Source: Spirosoma lacussanchae (GTDB lineage: Bacteria > Bacteroidota > Bacteroidia > Cytophagales > Spirosomataceae). From it: a stretch of DNA of 64,000 nt. The first letter of the stretch is position 1, and every line of letters starts with the position of its first letter. Of this stretch, positions 43,783-52,963 are shown in pieces. The DNA lies in contig NZ_SWJG01000001.1 in NCBI RefSeq assembly GCF_005870035.1, positions 669,639 to 733,638 of the forward strand, read 5' to 3'. Position numbers and translations under genes: made by a program. Under the pieces are notes generated by a model that saw only the letters and a program-made list of their open reading frames with translations, ran no database searches and had not been told where the DNA came from.

Positions 43783-45366
43783 ATGCATTACCGCCTGTCT
43801 GCCGACCAAAACGCCGGAACGCCCAATCCGCAGCACTATATTGCCGTTGAAGCCCATCTTACGGATATTACCAGCAGCTACGTAGAGCTTCAGCTACCCG
43901 CCTGGCGACCCGGCCGGTATGAACTGCAGCCTTTTGCCAAACATATTCAGCGCTTTACGGTGGTTGATGCCGATGGGCAGCCGCTGCCGTTTCAAAAAGT
44001 GACCAAAGACCGTTGGCGGGTACAGACCAACGGTACTACGGCGCTTACGGTGCTTTACAACTACTACGCCCTGCTGCCGACGCCTAATCTGCTCAACGCG
44101 GGCAGCAGCTTTATCAGCGACACCTTGCTGTACGTAAATCCGGTCAATCTGTGCGTCTATGCCGACGGCCGGATCGATGAGCCCTGTACGCTCGAACTGG
44201 CTATTCCGGAGCGATGGATGGTAGCCTGTGGCCTGTCGTCGGCGGGGGGCGACACCCGGACGCTGGTCGCGCGCGATTTTTACGAACTCGTAGACGGACC
44301 GCTCATGGCCGCGCCGGTCATGCAGCATATTCAGTACGCGGTGCGTGGCGTTCAGTTCAACGTCTGGATACAGGGTGGACGCCGGACCGACGGCACCCCA
44401 ACGTTCGACCCGGATCGGCTTGTGCGTGATTTCAGCCGGTTCTCGGAAGCGCAATTGGCGCTGTTCGGTGAGTTTCCCGAACCCGATTATCACTTTCTGA
44501 CCCTGGTTTTACCGGTTGCGCATTACCACGGCGTAGAGCATCGCAACTCGACCATGCTGGTGCTCGGCCCCAACGACGAAGGGGAAGGATTGTACCAGGA
44601 TCTACTGGGAGTAGCTTCGCACGAGTTGTATCATGCCTGGAATATCATCCGCATCCGACCCGCCGAACTGCTGCCCTACGATTTTACCCGCGAAAACTAC
44701 TTCACAACCTGTTTCGTTGCGGAAGGCGTCACTACCTATTATGGCGACCTGATGCTGCGCCGGTCGGGCGTGTTCGACGACGAAGCGTACCTGAAAGAGT
44801 TGCAGGTGTTGCTGAAGCGCCATTTCGAAAACAATGGTCAGGCGGCCCAGTCGCTGGTCGAGTCGTCGTGGGATTTGTGGCTCGACGGCTACGAGAAAGG
44901 TGTCCCCGATCGAAAGGTGTCGGTTTATCATAAAGGAGCCATTGCCGCGCTGATGCTGGATTTGCATATCCGTCGGCTATCCGATCATGCCCGTTCGCTG
45001 GATGACGTGATGCGCCAGCTGTGGGAGCGGTTCGGCCGGCCGTTTGTGGGATATACCCTGGCCGATTATCGGGCCATCACCGAAGCCGTAGCGGGCGAAT
45101 CGCTGGACTGGTACTACGACCTATGCATTTTCGGTAACGAACCGCTCGACGCGAAGCTAAACGAGTACCTGGCCTGGGTAGGTTTGCAGCTGATTGACGA
45201 GCCGCCCGGCCTGCCCGACCACCCGGGCGGCATCCGGCTGATGGAGCTGGACGATGCTGCCGGAACCGGCCAACGGACCCGCTGGTTTGGCGGCCCGCTT
45301 ACCGACGAGCGGCATGAAGGCATAATTGACGAGAAAACGATTGGCAAGAACGTGGTTGCCAGGTAA
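43783..45366 (+). CDS. M61-family peptidase (glycyl aminopeptidase-like)
   Basis: A 527-residue metallopeptidase. Residues 1-230: beta-rich N-terminal domain, starting MHYRLSADQNAGTPNPQHY, with LQLPAWRPGRYELQPFAKHI. Residues about 280-310: zinc site HELYHAWNIIRIRP (HExxH), followed by FVAEGVTTYYGDLMLRR, where Glu is the third ligand. Family members cut N-terminal Gly or Ala. There is no signal peptide, and the usual C-terminal PDZ domain seems missing or reduced, since the protein ends soon after the helical region (KLNEYLAWVGLQLIDEPPG). It is therefore shorter than typical M61 proteins of about 580-620 residues. Confidence 0.87.
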   Translation: MHYRLSADQNAGTPNPQHYIAVEAHLTDITSSYVELQLPAWRPGRYELQPFAKHIQRFTVVDADGQPLPFQKVTKDRWRVQTNGTTALTVLYNYYALLPTPNLLNAGSSFISDTLLYVNPVNLCVYADGRIDEPCTLELAIPERWMVACGLSSAGGDTRTLVARDFYELVDGPLMAAPVMQHIQYAVRGVQFNVWIQGGRRTDGTPTFDPDRLVRDFSRFSEAQLALFGEFPEPDYHFLTLVLPVAHYHGVEHRNSTMLVLGPNDEGEGLYQDLLGVASHELYHAWNIIRIRPAELLPYDFTRENYFTTCFVAEGVTTYYGDLMLRRSGVFDDEAYLKELQVLLKRHFENNGQAAQSLVESSWDLWLDGYEKGVPDRKVSVYHKGAIAALMLDLHIRRLSDHARSLDDVMRQLWERFGRPFVGYTLADYRAITEAVAGESLDWYYDLCIFGNEPLDAKLNEYLAWVGLQLIDEPPGLPDHPGGIRLMELDDAAGTGQRTRWFGGPLTDERHEGIIDEKTIGKNVVAR

Positions 45367-45383
45367 AAGAACAACCGCCAGAG

Positions 45384-46658
45384 TTAGGTGAATTGGGCTA
45401 GCAGCCGATCGAGCCGGGCCATAGACTGGATAACCGCGCGTACGGTATGGTAATTGATCTTCCAGGAATGACCCATGTGCGTCCAGATGGGTTGTCCTTC
45501 GCGGGTCATGAGCGGCCACCATTCGCCTACTTCAGCGTTTACCATTTTGTCGAGCACGAAACGATGCACGTTCTCGTAGGCCCGCCAGTAGTCGTGATTC
45601 TCCGTAATCCGGTAGGCGTCAAGAAAGCCAATCAGTAGTTCGGCCTGCTGCCAGAATTCTTTTTCGCGGTCATAAACGGTTCCACTGTGTGAGCCTTCTA
45701 CAAAAACACCGCCATATTCCCAGTCTACCCCGTAGTTCAGGGCGTGGCTCAGGGCTTTTTCGAAGACAGCGCGGTAGGTATCGTAGGGCAACTGCAGAAC
45801 GTCGAGGGCGTGTAGCAGCAGCCAGCCGAACTCGCCGTTATGGCCATAGTTGGTGTTATCGTCGGCCGTTTGTTTGATGCCGCCTTCGGCAAACCGGTCC
45901 CAGCCCCAGATCACGTCGAATTTAATTTGGGGCGCTACCCGCCAGTCGGCCCAGAACTGCGGCAGACCCGTTCCGTAGGCGGGGTGCAAGATCCGCTGAA
46001 CAAGCAGATCGATTACTTCGAGCAGCTTTCGACGGTGCAGAGGATGCTGGCTGGCTTCGTAGAGCGTAGTAAAAGCCTCCATCAGGTGCATGTGTACGTC
46101 GAGGGTTTTGCGATCCCCACCGCCGGGGCCGGGGCCTTTCAGCGTCCAGTCGCGGGAAAACATCTCGAAATAGCCGCCATAATGCGTATCGGCCGCGTGG
46201 ATTTGCAGCAGGTCGAACACCCGTTGGGCGTAGTCCAGCCCCCGCGGGTCGCCGGTGGCGAGCGTATATTCGCTCAGGCAGTAGATGGCGAAACTCTGTC
46301 CATAGGCGATTTTCTGGTCGTTGAGCACGTCACCCTGCCGATTGGTCATCCAGTAGAAACCACCATACTGCGCGTCCCACATCCGATTGATAAGGTAGTC
46401 GACACCATGTCGCGCGAGCTCGGCCAGTTCGGGTCCGCCGTAGCCCGCCCGATGGGCCGACGCGTAGGTATAGATCGAACGGGTTTGCGAAATCAGCGAT
46501 TTCTCGTCAGTGCCGGTGTCGTGCCCATGCTGATCGAAGTGGGTGATAAAACCGCCGTTCACGCGGTCGGCGCTACGGCTTACCCAGAACGGAAGAAGTT
46601 GATGGGTCAGGTGATGATGCAGTTCCTGACGATGCTGCTGAAGGGATTGGCGGTTCAT
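45384..46658 (-). CDS. AGE-family epimerase/isomerase (possible cellobiose 2-epimerase)
   Basis: A 424-residue alpha6/alpha6-barrel enzyme. Family motifs: LLPFWVSRSADRVNGGFITH at the N-terminus, QTRSIYTYASAH, YGGFYWMTNRQGD, FAIYCLSEY, HMHLMEAFT and the late NYHTVRAVI, with His residues for acid/base catalysis. This set resembles cellobiose/mannobiose 2-epimerases more than N-acetylglucosamine 2-epimerases. The start overlaps the end of the PfkB gene by 86 nt, in another frame, so coupling is likely. Substrate is inferred only. Confidence 0.85.
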   Translation of the reverse strand: MNRQSLQQHRQELHHHLTHQLLPFWVSRSADRVNGGFITHFDQHGHDTGTDEKSLISQTRSIYTYASAHRAGYGGPELAELARHGVDYLINRMWDAQYGGFYWMTNRQGDVLNDQKIAYGQSFAIYCLSEYTLATGDPRGLDYAQRVFDLLQIHAADTHYGGYFEMFSRDWTLKGPGPGGGDRKTLDVHMHLMEAFTTLYEASQHPLHRRKLLEVIDLLVQRILHPAYGTGLPQFWADWRVAPQIKFDVIWGWDRFAEGGIKQTADDNTNYGHNGEFGWLLLHALDVLQLPYDTYRAVFEKALSHALNYGVDWEYGGVFVEGSHSGTVYDREKEFWQQAELLIGFLDAYRITENHDYWRAYENVHRFVLDKMVNAEVGEWWPLMTREGQPIWTHMGHSWKINYHTVRAVIQSMARLDRLLAQFT

Positions 46659-47694
46659 GGGGCGTGTAGGTCGTGGCCAGTTGATACAATTCGTCGGGTG
46701 TAGCGGTGCCGGTCTGGCCGAGTTTCTGTACGGTAACGGCTGCGGCCAGGTTAGCGATAGTCAGGGCCTGCGGGGGGAGCGCACCGGCGCTCAGGCTGGC
46801 CGCCAGAGCCGCTACAACCGTATCGCCCGCTCCCACCGTATCGAGCGGACCCGATACCTCAAGGCCGTCGATCGACCAGATGTCGTCATCCCGGACGTAG
46901 AGCATACCGGCCTCGCCCCGCGTAACGACCAGCGGTCCGCCCAACTCCTGGTTTAGTAGCCGGGCGTGTTCAATACACCAGTCGAGGTCGGGATGGCTGG
47001 GGAGAGTCACCTTTCGGCAACGGGCCAGCTCGGCCGTATTTACTTTGAGCGTGGCTCCCCGAATCAGCAGTCCCGAATGCCGCAGATCGGCCAGACAACA
47101 CACCGCCGGGTGCTGACGAATGCGTTCATTCAGAGCCGGAAGCCGGGCTTCGGTCAGGAGCGGACACGGAAACTGCTGGTTGATGACCAGCACATCGAGC
47201 TGGGGCAGGAGCTGAGCCAGGCCGTTGAGCAGCTGGTCGAAGTCATGGTCAGGTAGTTTGTTCTGGCTGCCAAAATCGATCCGGTTCGCTTCAGCCTGTT
47301 GCTGCATCGGCTTCGTATACACACAGGTATCCCAGCCGGTCGGGGCCGTCAGCAGGTGATCGGTGTTGACACCCCGTTCCTGCATCAGCTGTCGCATGGC
47401 ATGGCCAAACAGATCGGCGCCAACTACACCGACGGCCCAGACCTGGCCGACGCCCAGCGCCAGCAGGTTCTGTATAACATTGCCCGCGGCTCCGAGCGAC
47501 GCTTTGGGCCGACTGCCCCAGTAAACCGGCCGGTTGGTTTCGAGTGAGTACTCGCCCGTTTCGGTGTTGAGCTGGTAATACAGGTCGAGCGCAAAATCGC
47601 CGATGACGCCTACGTTCAGCGTTGCCATGCGACCAAACAGGGCGGGCATGGCGTCAGACCAGGCAGCGGTAGGCGAAAGGGGCAGGATACGCAT
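46573..47694 (-). CDS. PfkB-family carbohydrate kinase (HldE/RfaE-type N-terminal domain)
   Basis: A kinase of about 373 residues. It begins near MATLNVGVIGDFALDLYYQL, has ASLGAAGNVIQNLLALG, the sugar-binding motif typical of heptose-7-phosphate kinases and PfkB proteins, and GPLDTVGAGDTVVAALAASL with the catalytic Asp. The tail after the fold is low in complexity (SAASSGTASSPDPSTSS) and overlaps the start of the epimerase gene by 86 nt. A start at 47802 would add 36 atypical residues and leave 2 nt to the divergent GH130 gene, so I prefer 47694. The sugar substrate is unknown; no ADP-heptose nucleotidyltransferase part is attached. Confidence 0.83.
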   Translation of the reverse strand: MRILPLSPTAAWSDAMPALFGRMATLNVGVIGDFALDLYYQLNTETGEYSLETNRPVYWGSRPKASLGAAGNVIQNLLALGVGQVWAVGVVGADLFGHAMRQLMQERGVNTDHLLTAPTGWDTCVYTKPMQQQAEANRIDFGSQNKLPDHDFDQLLNGLAQLLPQLDVLVINQQFPCPLLTEARLPALNERIRQHPAVCCLADLRHSGLLIRGATLKVNTAELARCRKVTLPSHPDLDWCIEHARLLNQELGGPLVVTRGEAGMLYVRDDDIWSIDGLEVSGPLDTVGAGDTVVAALAASLSAGALPPQALTIANLAAAVTVQKLGQTGTATPDELYQLATTYTPHEPPIPSAASSGTASSPDPSTSSVLGKP

Positions 47695-47804
47695 GCGAAC
47701 AATGTAGTGAGCAGACTGCGTCAGTACAAACCAACCACCTGCTGCTTTCTTTACCGGATTGCATTGCTGATCAAACTGTCCTGCCGGGCCAAATCTACTC
47801 ATCT

Positions 47805-48920
47805 ATGGTGTTGACTTACCATTGTCGTTTTGTTGCCATTGTCCTCGTTATGTGGGGATTATCTGCGCTGGCTGGGGCGCAGTCGGTGCCCGAAAAGCCG
47901 TGGATGCTGGGCCCTTTCGTCAAACAGAATGCCGTTAACCCGATTCTGAATGCTCAGGCTACGACTACCTTTCTCTGCCCCGTCTCCCGAAAAACGGTAC
48001 GCTGGGAAGAAAAAGACGTGTATAACCCGGCTACTGTCGTGCGCAACAAGCGGGTATATATGCTCTACCGGGCCGAAGATACGGTTCGGCGGGTGGGCGG
48101 AACCTCGCGGCTGGGGCTGGCCGTCAGCCGGGATGGGCTGCATTTTAAACGGCTGCCGAAGCCGGTATTTTATCCCGATCAGGACGCGATGAAAACCTAC
48201 GAATGGGCCGGGGGCTGCGAAGACCCGAGGGTCGTTGAAAGCCCCAACGGCGTTTACGTGATGACCTATACGGCCTACGACGGCGACAAAGCCCGGCTCT
48301 GCGTGGCTACCTCGAAAGACCTGCTAAGCTGGAAAAAACACGGATTGGCCTTCGATCAGTATGCCAACGGAAAATACCGCAATGCCTGGTCGAAGTCGGG
48401 CGCTATCGTGTGCAAACGCGTTGGAGACCGGATCGTGGCCCAGCGAATCAACGGAACCTACTGGATGTACTGGGGCGACCAGCCCGACCTGCGCCTGGCC
48501 GTATCGACGGATCTCCTTCACTGGACACCGCTCGAGAACAGGCAGGGGAAACCGATACCAGCCGCCGAGTCGCGCCGGGGTACCTACGACGCCCGCCTGA
48601 TCGAACCCGGCCCGTACGCCCTGCTGACGCCAGCTGGCATCCTGCTGATCTACAATGGTATGAACGAACCCAAAACCGGCGATCCCAACCTGCCCGATCA
48701 TGCGTATACCGGCGGTCAGCTGCTGTTCGACGCCAGCGACCCGGCCCGGCTGATCGATCGCTCGGAGACGTACTTCATCCGTCCCGATCAACCCTACGAA
48801 CTCGAAGGACAGGTCAACCAGGTGGTTTTTCTGGAAGGGATGGTGCCGTTTCGGGGGCGGTGGTTTCTGTATTACGGCACGGCTGATTCCAAGATCGGGG
48901 TAGCCGTAGCGGAGCAGTAG
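47805..48920 (+). CDS. Secreted GH130-like beta-mannoside hydrolase or phosphorylase
   Basis: A 371-residue protein with a signal peptide (VLVMWGLSALAGAQS). The five-bladed propeller has GH130-like motifs: DVYNPATVVRNKRVYMLYR, SRLGLAVSRDGLHFKRL, GGCEDPRVVE (the conserved EDPR) and MTYTAYDG. It also has YDARLIEPGPYALLTP and the end FLYYGTADSKIGVAVAE. GH130 enzymes act on beta-mannosides, by phosphorolysis in the cytoplasm or by hydrolysis if secreted; the signal peptide favours a secreted hydrolase. It diverges from the kinase/epimerase pair. Together the three may serve beta-mannan breakdown, which is inferred. Confidence 0.85.
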   Translation: MVLTYHCRFVAIVLVMWGLSALAGAQSVPEKPWMLGPFVKQNAVNPILNAQATTTFLCPVSRKTVRWEEKDVYNPATVVRNKRVYMLYRAEDTVRRVGGTSRLGLAVSRDGLHFKRLPKPVFYPDQDAMKTYEWAGGCEDPRVVESPNGVYVMTYTAYDGDKARLCVATSKDLLSWKKHGLAFDQYANGKYRNAWSKSGAIVCKRVGDRIVAQRINGTYWMYWGDQPDLRLAVSTDLLHWTPLENRQGKPIPAAESRRGTYDARLIEPGPYALLTPAGILLIYNGMNEPKTGDPNLPDHAYTGGQLLFDASDPARLIDRSETYFIRPDQPYELEGQVNQVVFLEGMVPFRGRWFLYYGTADSKIGVAVAEQ

Positions 48921-48928
48921 CCAGGGGG

Positions 48929-49855
48929 TCAGGCTACCGGTCGGCGGTGGTGGAAAAAACGCTGTTTGCTGCCGAAAACCAGCAGGCACGAGACCAGAAT
49001 CAACAGAATATCGAAGCCGAACCGCTGAAGTCCCTGTTCCGCCAGATCATACCGGCCACTAGCCAGCCCGATCCCGATCATTGCCGCTGCGTTGATGATA
49101 ACCATAGCAATAAGAGCACCGGCAATAATACTCTTCCGGAACGAAGACATAATGATAGCCCCGGCCAGGGTTCCGCACACAGACAGCAGGGTGTCGCTCG
49201 TGCTGGGGTTCGCCAGGTGATAGACCTCTTCACTGCGGGTAAAATCGGTTAAGCTGACCTCGCCGGTAGTTTGCAGGAACCAGTAGGTAAGTGCTGAAGT
49301 CAGAATCAGGGTTATGTAGCCAACTACCGACGATTGAATAGCCCGCCAGAGCACCTGCCATCGGCGCAGCACGACCGACAGGGCAATACCAGCCAGTGGC
49401 TCGAAACCCGGGGCGATAACGGCGGCTGCTACAAATGGCATGATCTGACGCGTTGGTGCCGATACGAGGCCGATGGTTGCCATAACGCCCCCCAGCGCCA
49501 TGAGCAGGACAAAGTTGGGGGTTATCCGTCCCTGGTGCCGCATGCCAGTCTCTATTTCTTCCCAAATGGCTTCGTCGGCATCATTTTCGAGTTTGTCGGC
49601 CTGATCAGGTTCGATGATACTCTCGGTAAGCGACGTGCTGACCAGGTAGGGGGCATCGCCACAGCGGTTGGCAATGGCTTTTAAAACTCGGTCCGACCCT
49701 TTGTTGAGCAGTTGAACGGAAAGAGCGTCGCCAACGGGTTTGTGGGAGTTGTCGGGGTAGAGCGCCACGCCGATTACCTCATCGAACTGGAGGAGGTCGG
49801 CCATCAGGGCGGTTGTTTTATCGGCAGGGAGCTGAATCTGGAAGGTACGATGCAT
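48929..49855 (-). CDS. DUF389-family membrane protein
   Basis: A 308-residue inner-membrane protein. Residues 1-90: small cytoplasmic ferredoxin-like domain (TFQIQLPADKTTALMADLL). Residues about 115-300: six membrane helices with FVLLMALGGVMATIGLV, PFVAAAVIAPGFEPLAGIAL (the DUF389 hallmark), and ISMSSFRKS-like IIMSSFRKSIIAGALIAMVI. Function of the family is unknown. It converges with the GH130 gene (8 nt between stops). Confidence 0.88.
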   Translation of the reverse strand: MHRTFQIQLPADKTTALMADLLQFDEVIGVALYPDNSHKPVGDALSVQLLNKGSDRVLKAIANRCGDAPYLVSTSLTESIIEPDQADKLENDADEAIWEEIETGMRHQGRITPNFVLLMALGGVMATIGLVSAPTRQIMPFVAAAVIAPGFEPLAGIALSVVLRRWQVLWRAIQSSVVGYITLILTSALTYWFLQTTGEVSLTDFTRSEEVYHLANPSTSDTLLSVCGTLAGAIIMSSFRKSIIAGALIAMVIINAAAMIGIGLASGRYDLAEQGLQRFGFDILLILVSCLLVFGSKQRFFHHRRPVA

Positions 49856-49957
49856 ATGGCTGAGTAATCAGGAAACTAACCGTCATGTGGGGTAAGTGTT
49901 TGCGGATGAGCGGAATTGGTTGGGTCCGGAACCGTACTATATTTGACGAAATGAATC

Positions 49958-51478
49958 ATGGCTATGCCCACTCCCGCAACCCAATCTATACCATTCAGCG
50001 ATTACGCCCGATACGACGCCACGGGACTGGCCGAGCTGGTCCGTCGGTCCGAGGTGTCACCCGTCGAACTGCTGGAGACAGCAATTGCCCGCGCTGAAGC
50101 GGTCAATCCGTCCCTCAATGCTATCGTAACACCCCTGTATGAGCAGGGGCGCACCCTGACCAGTCGGCTTCCTGAAGCTGGACCGTTTCGGGGTGTCCCG
50201 TTTTTGATCAAGGATCTGGAGCTGGAATGGGCCGGTACCCCGATGAAGTCGGGCTGCCGGGCCTACGCCAGCTACGTATCCCCGATAGACAGTGAGGTGA
50301 TCAGCCGCCTGAAGGCGGCCGGTTTGGTGTTCTTCGGCAAAACCAACACGCCGGAGTTTGGCCTGACGCCGTATACCGAATCGAAGCTATATGGCCCGGC
50401 CCGAAATCCCTGGAAACCGACGCATTCGCCCGGTGGCAGCAGCGGTGGGTCGGCGGTAGCGGTAGCGGCTGGTATCGTACCGGCAGCCACGGCCTCCGAC
50501 GGGGGGGGCTCGATCCGGATTCCGGCCTCCTGCTGTGGGTTGTTTGGGCTGAAGCCATCGCGCGGACGGATGACGCTCGGGCCGCGCTATGGTGAGCTTT
50601 GGAACGGGGCCGTAATTGGGCACGCGCTGACCCGCTCTGTGCGCGACAGTGCGGGACTGCTGGATGCGGTAGCAGGCCCTATGGCGGGCGATCCGTACCT
50701 GATTACCCCGCCCGAACGTCCGTTTGCCGATGAAGTGGGTCGCGATCCGGGTCGGCTTCGTATTGCTTTCTCCGCAGCCTCGCTCATGCCCTCGATGACG
50801 ATTGACCCGGAATGTATCAAAGCGGTTCAGGAAACGGTACGCCTGCTCGAACGACTTGGCCATACGGTAGAGGAGGTGCCCCTGCCGTACGAGAAAACCA
50901 TCCTGACTGAAGCGTTCTTTGTGTCGGTGCTGAGCGAGACGGCAGCTACCCTGCGCGAACTGAGTAGTTACCTGGGTCGGCCGGTTCGGTCGGGCGATGT
51001 AGAGCTGAACACCTGGGCGCTGGCCCGCCTGGCAGACGGGTTTTCGGCCGCTGATGTCGCTTACCAGAAACGACGCTGGAATACGCTGAACCGGGCTATG
51101 GGGCAGCTGCACGAAACGTATGACCTGTTTCTGACGCCAACGCTGCCCCGGCTGCCCATCGAAATCGGTACGTTTCAGAATAGGGCGTCAGAAGAGCGAC
51201 TCCTGAAGCTGGTCGACGCCGTGGGAGGGCTGAAATACCTGAAAGGCAGCAGAACCATCGACGATCTCGCCGAACGCTCGCTGGGTTATATTTCGTACAC
51301 TGTCATCACAAATATGACCGGGCAGCCGTCTATGTCGGTGCCGTTGCACTGGTCGGCCGATGGGTTACCGGTCGGCGTTATGCTGGCGGCCCGGCTCGGC
51401 GACGAGGCCACCCTCTTCAGGCTGGCGGGGCAGCTCGAACAGGCCCAGCCCTGGTTCATGAAACGGCCTCCCCTGTAG
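49958..51478 (+). CDS. Amidase (amidase-signature family)
   Basis: A 506-residue hydrolase of amide bonds using a Ser-cisSer-Lys triad. Lys of GVPFLIKDLELEWAG, and the signature HSPGGSSGGSAVAVAAGIVP followed by ATASDGGGSIRIPASCCGLF, hold all catalytic residues. It is closest in pattern to 6-aminohexanoate-cyclic-dimer hydrolase-type amidases rather than GatA: it lacks an associated GatC/GatB. No signal peptide. A tandem repeat lies directly behind the stop (51510-51578). Confidence 0.9.
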   Translation: MAMPTPATQSIPFSDYARYDATGLAELVRRSEVSPVELLETAIARAEAVNPSLNAIVTPLYEQGRTLTSRLPEAGPFRGVPFLIKDLELEWAGTPMKSGCRAYASYVSPIDSEVISRLKAAGLVFFGKTNTPEFGLTPYTESKLYGPARNPWKPTHSPGGSSGGSAVAVAAGIVPAATASDGGGSIRIPASCCGLFGLKPSRGRMTLGPRYGELWNGAVIGHALTRSVRDSAGLLDAVAGPMAGDPYLITPPERPFADEVGRDPGRLRIAFSAASLMPSMTIDPECIKAVQETVRLLERLGHTVEEVPLPYEKTILTEAFFVSVLSETAATLRELSSYLGRPVRSGDVELNTWALARLADGFSAADVAYQKRRWNTLNRAMGQLHETYDLFLTPTLPRLPIEIGTFQNRASEERLLKLVDAVGGLKYLKGSRTIDDLAERSLGYISYTVITNMTGQPSMSVPLHWSADGLPVGVMLAARLGDEATLFRLAGQLEQAQPWFMKRPPL

Positions 51479-51592
51479 AGACGCAATGGCCGGGTAGTGT
51501 GGACTTTCTGCTGGCGCATGTGAGAGGTAATGGCTGGCGCATGTGAGACGCAATGGCTGGCGCATGTGAGACGCAATGGGTTGCGTCTCTAC
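51475..51592. repeat. Three tandem 23-bp units inside an inverted repeat
   Basis: A unit beginning GCTGGCGCATGTGAG is repeated at 51510-51532, 51533-51555 and 51556-51578; the last two are identical and the first has three differences near its end. GTAGAGACGCAA (51475-51486) and TTGCGTCTCTAC (51581-51592) flank them as a 12-bp inverted repeat. The block spans the end of the amidase gene and the end of the MFS gene. It looks like a dispersed repeat element of the chromosome. Confidence 0.85.
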
Positions 51593-52824
51593 TCGGCGTA
51601 ATCGAGGTCTTTGCCGAATGTTTCGTCGATGGTGAGAACGGCCCAGAAGCCGAGGGCGAAACAGACGGCGGCTACTACGGCTGCCGAGCCGATTACGCCC
51701 AGGCTGGGCTTCAGCAGCTGGAATGCCGGAATGGTCAGCAGCGTTGTGGCCCGCACGTTGTTGGCTACGGAGGTAGTTGCCGTAGCCCGGAGGTTGGTGC
51801 CGAACGTTTCGGCAGTGACGGTCAGGAACATGGCTATATACCCGATGCTGAACCCCATGCCGACGCAAACCGAATAAAAGGCATCCGCACTACGTAACCC
51901 GCCAAACAGATAGATGCCCACGAACAGAAAGTTCAGACCCATCATGAGCCCGATAGCCTGGCGACGGGATTTCAGCCACTGGCTGAGCGGTCCACTGAAC
52001 AAATCCCCCACAACCATACCGACGTAGGTGAACATGACGCACTGACCGGGCTGGATTGGTTCGGCAATGCCCAGCGCCTTCCCAAACTCGTTGGCAAACG
52101 TCGCCAGGATGCCAATGACCAGGTAGGTCGGTACGGCCAGGCCCATACAGCGGATGTAGCGCGACAAGCGCTCACTATGGCTGAACAGCGCCCAGAAGTT
52201 GCCACGGCTTACGCCCGTTTGCTGCACGCGCCGGAACATACCCGACTCCAGTGCGCTCACCCGCAAAATCAACAGTCCTAGTCCTAATGCTCCACCGATG
52301 AAGTAGGTCGTACGCCAGTCGAACAGCGTTACCGTGAAATAAGCGACTACGGCACCCAGCAGTCCCACACCGGCTACCAGCGACGAGCCATAACCCCGCA
52401 GTTCTTTGGGCAGAATTTCGCTGACGAGCGTAATGCCCGCCCCCAGCTCCCCCGCCAGGCCCAGCCCCGCCACAAACCGGAGAAGAGCGTAGGTGGTGGG
52501 GCTTTCAACGAATCCGCAGGCTATGTTGGCCAATGAGTAGGTGAGGATGCTGCCGAACAGGACCGACAACCGACCGCGTTTGTCGCCGAGAATACCCCAC
52601 AGAATGCCACCCAGCAGCAACCCCGCCTGTTGCACGTTCAGAATCTGGCCACCCGTCAGCGAAATTTCGGTTTCCGACAGCCCCAGATCCTTCAGGCTGG
52701 GCACCCGGACAATGTTGAACAACAGCAGGTCATATACATCGACAAAATACCCCAGCGCAGCCACAATGACCGGCAGGGTGAACAGGGGGCGGAGCGAAAC
52801 AGGAGAAGGTGGAGTAGTCGTCAT
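51589..52824 (-). CDS. MFS transporter, paralogue 1 of 3
   Basis: A 411-residue, 12-helix permease. It opens LPVIVAALGYFVDVYDLLLF and then NIVRVPSLKDLGLSETE, a signature shared with the two paralogues at 55342 and 56619. Loop 2-3 has GDKRGRLSVLFGS, and GLGLAGELGAGITLVSEILP lies in the middle. The pattern fits the metabolite:proton symporter type of MFS (12 helices), substrate unknown. I choose the ATG at 52824; the longer frame to 52905 runs into an inverted repeat and reads as non-family. The last MFS helix ends LDYAE. Confidence 0.86.
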   Translation of the reverse strand: MTTTPPSPVSLRPLFTLPVIVAALGYFVDVYDLLLFNIVRVPSLKDLGLSETEISLTGGQILNVQQAGLLLGGILWGILGDKRGRLSVLFGSILTYSLANIACGFVESPTTYALLRFVAGLGLAGELGAGITLVSEILPKELRGYGSSLVAGVGLLGAVVAYFTVTLFDWRTTYFIGGALGLGLLILRVSALESGMFRRVQQTGVSRGNFWALFSHSERLSRYIRCMGLAVPTYLVIGILATFANEFGKALGIAEPIQPGQCVMFTYVGMVVGDLFSGPLSQWLKSRRQAIGLMMGLNFLFVGIYLFGGLRSADAFYSVCVGMGFSIGYIAMFLTVTAETFGTNLRATATTSVANNVRATTLLTIPAFQLLKPSLGVIGSAAVVAAVCFALGFWAVLTIDETFGKDLDYAE

Positions 52825-52862
52825 AGGGGAGGGTGGGTCAGCATCTATTGCCATCAAAACGA

Positions 52863-52948
52863 AGCGTGGTCCGTCCTGATGACACAAAAAGCACAGAGAA
52901 AACAATAGTTACCTCTTTACTCGCTGTGTCGTCACGACGGACCACGCT
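52863..52948. repeat. Imperfect inverted repeat with 24-bp arms
   Basis: Arms at 52863-52886 and 52925-52948 (starting AGCGTGGTCCGTC) match at 22 of 24 positions. It lies in the gap between the sodium/sugar symporter and MFS paralogue 1. It may be a dispersed repeat or an mRNA hairpin; no terminator T run is apparent. Confidence 0.7.
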
Positions 52949-52963
52949 ACCTGCCGAAAAGGA

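Noticed and set aside
51510-51578. Possible CRISPR array
   Set aside because: Three directly adjacent units without spacers, and no cas genes nearby.
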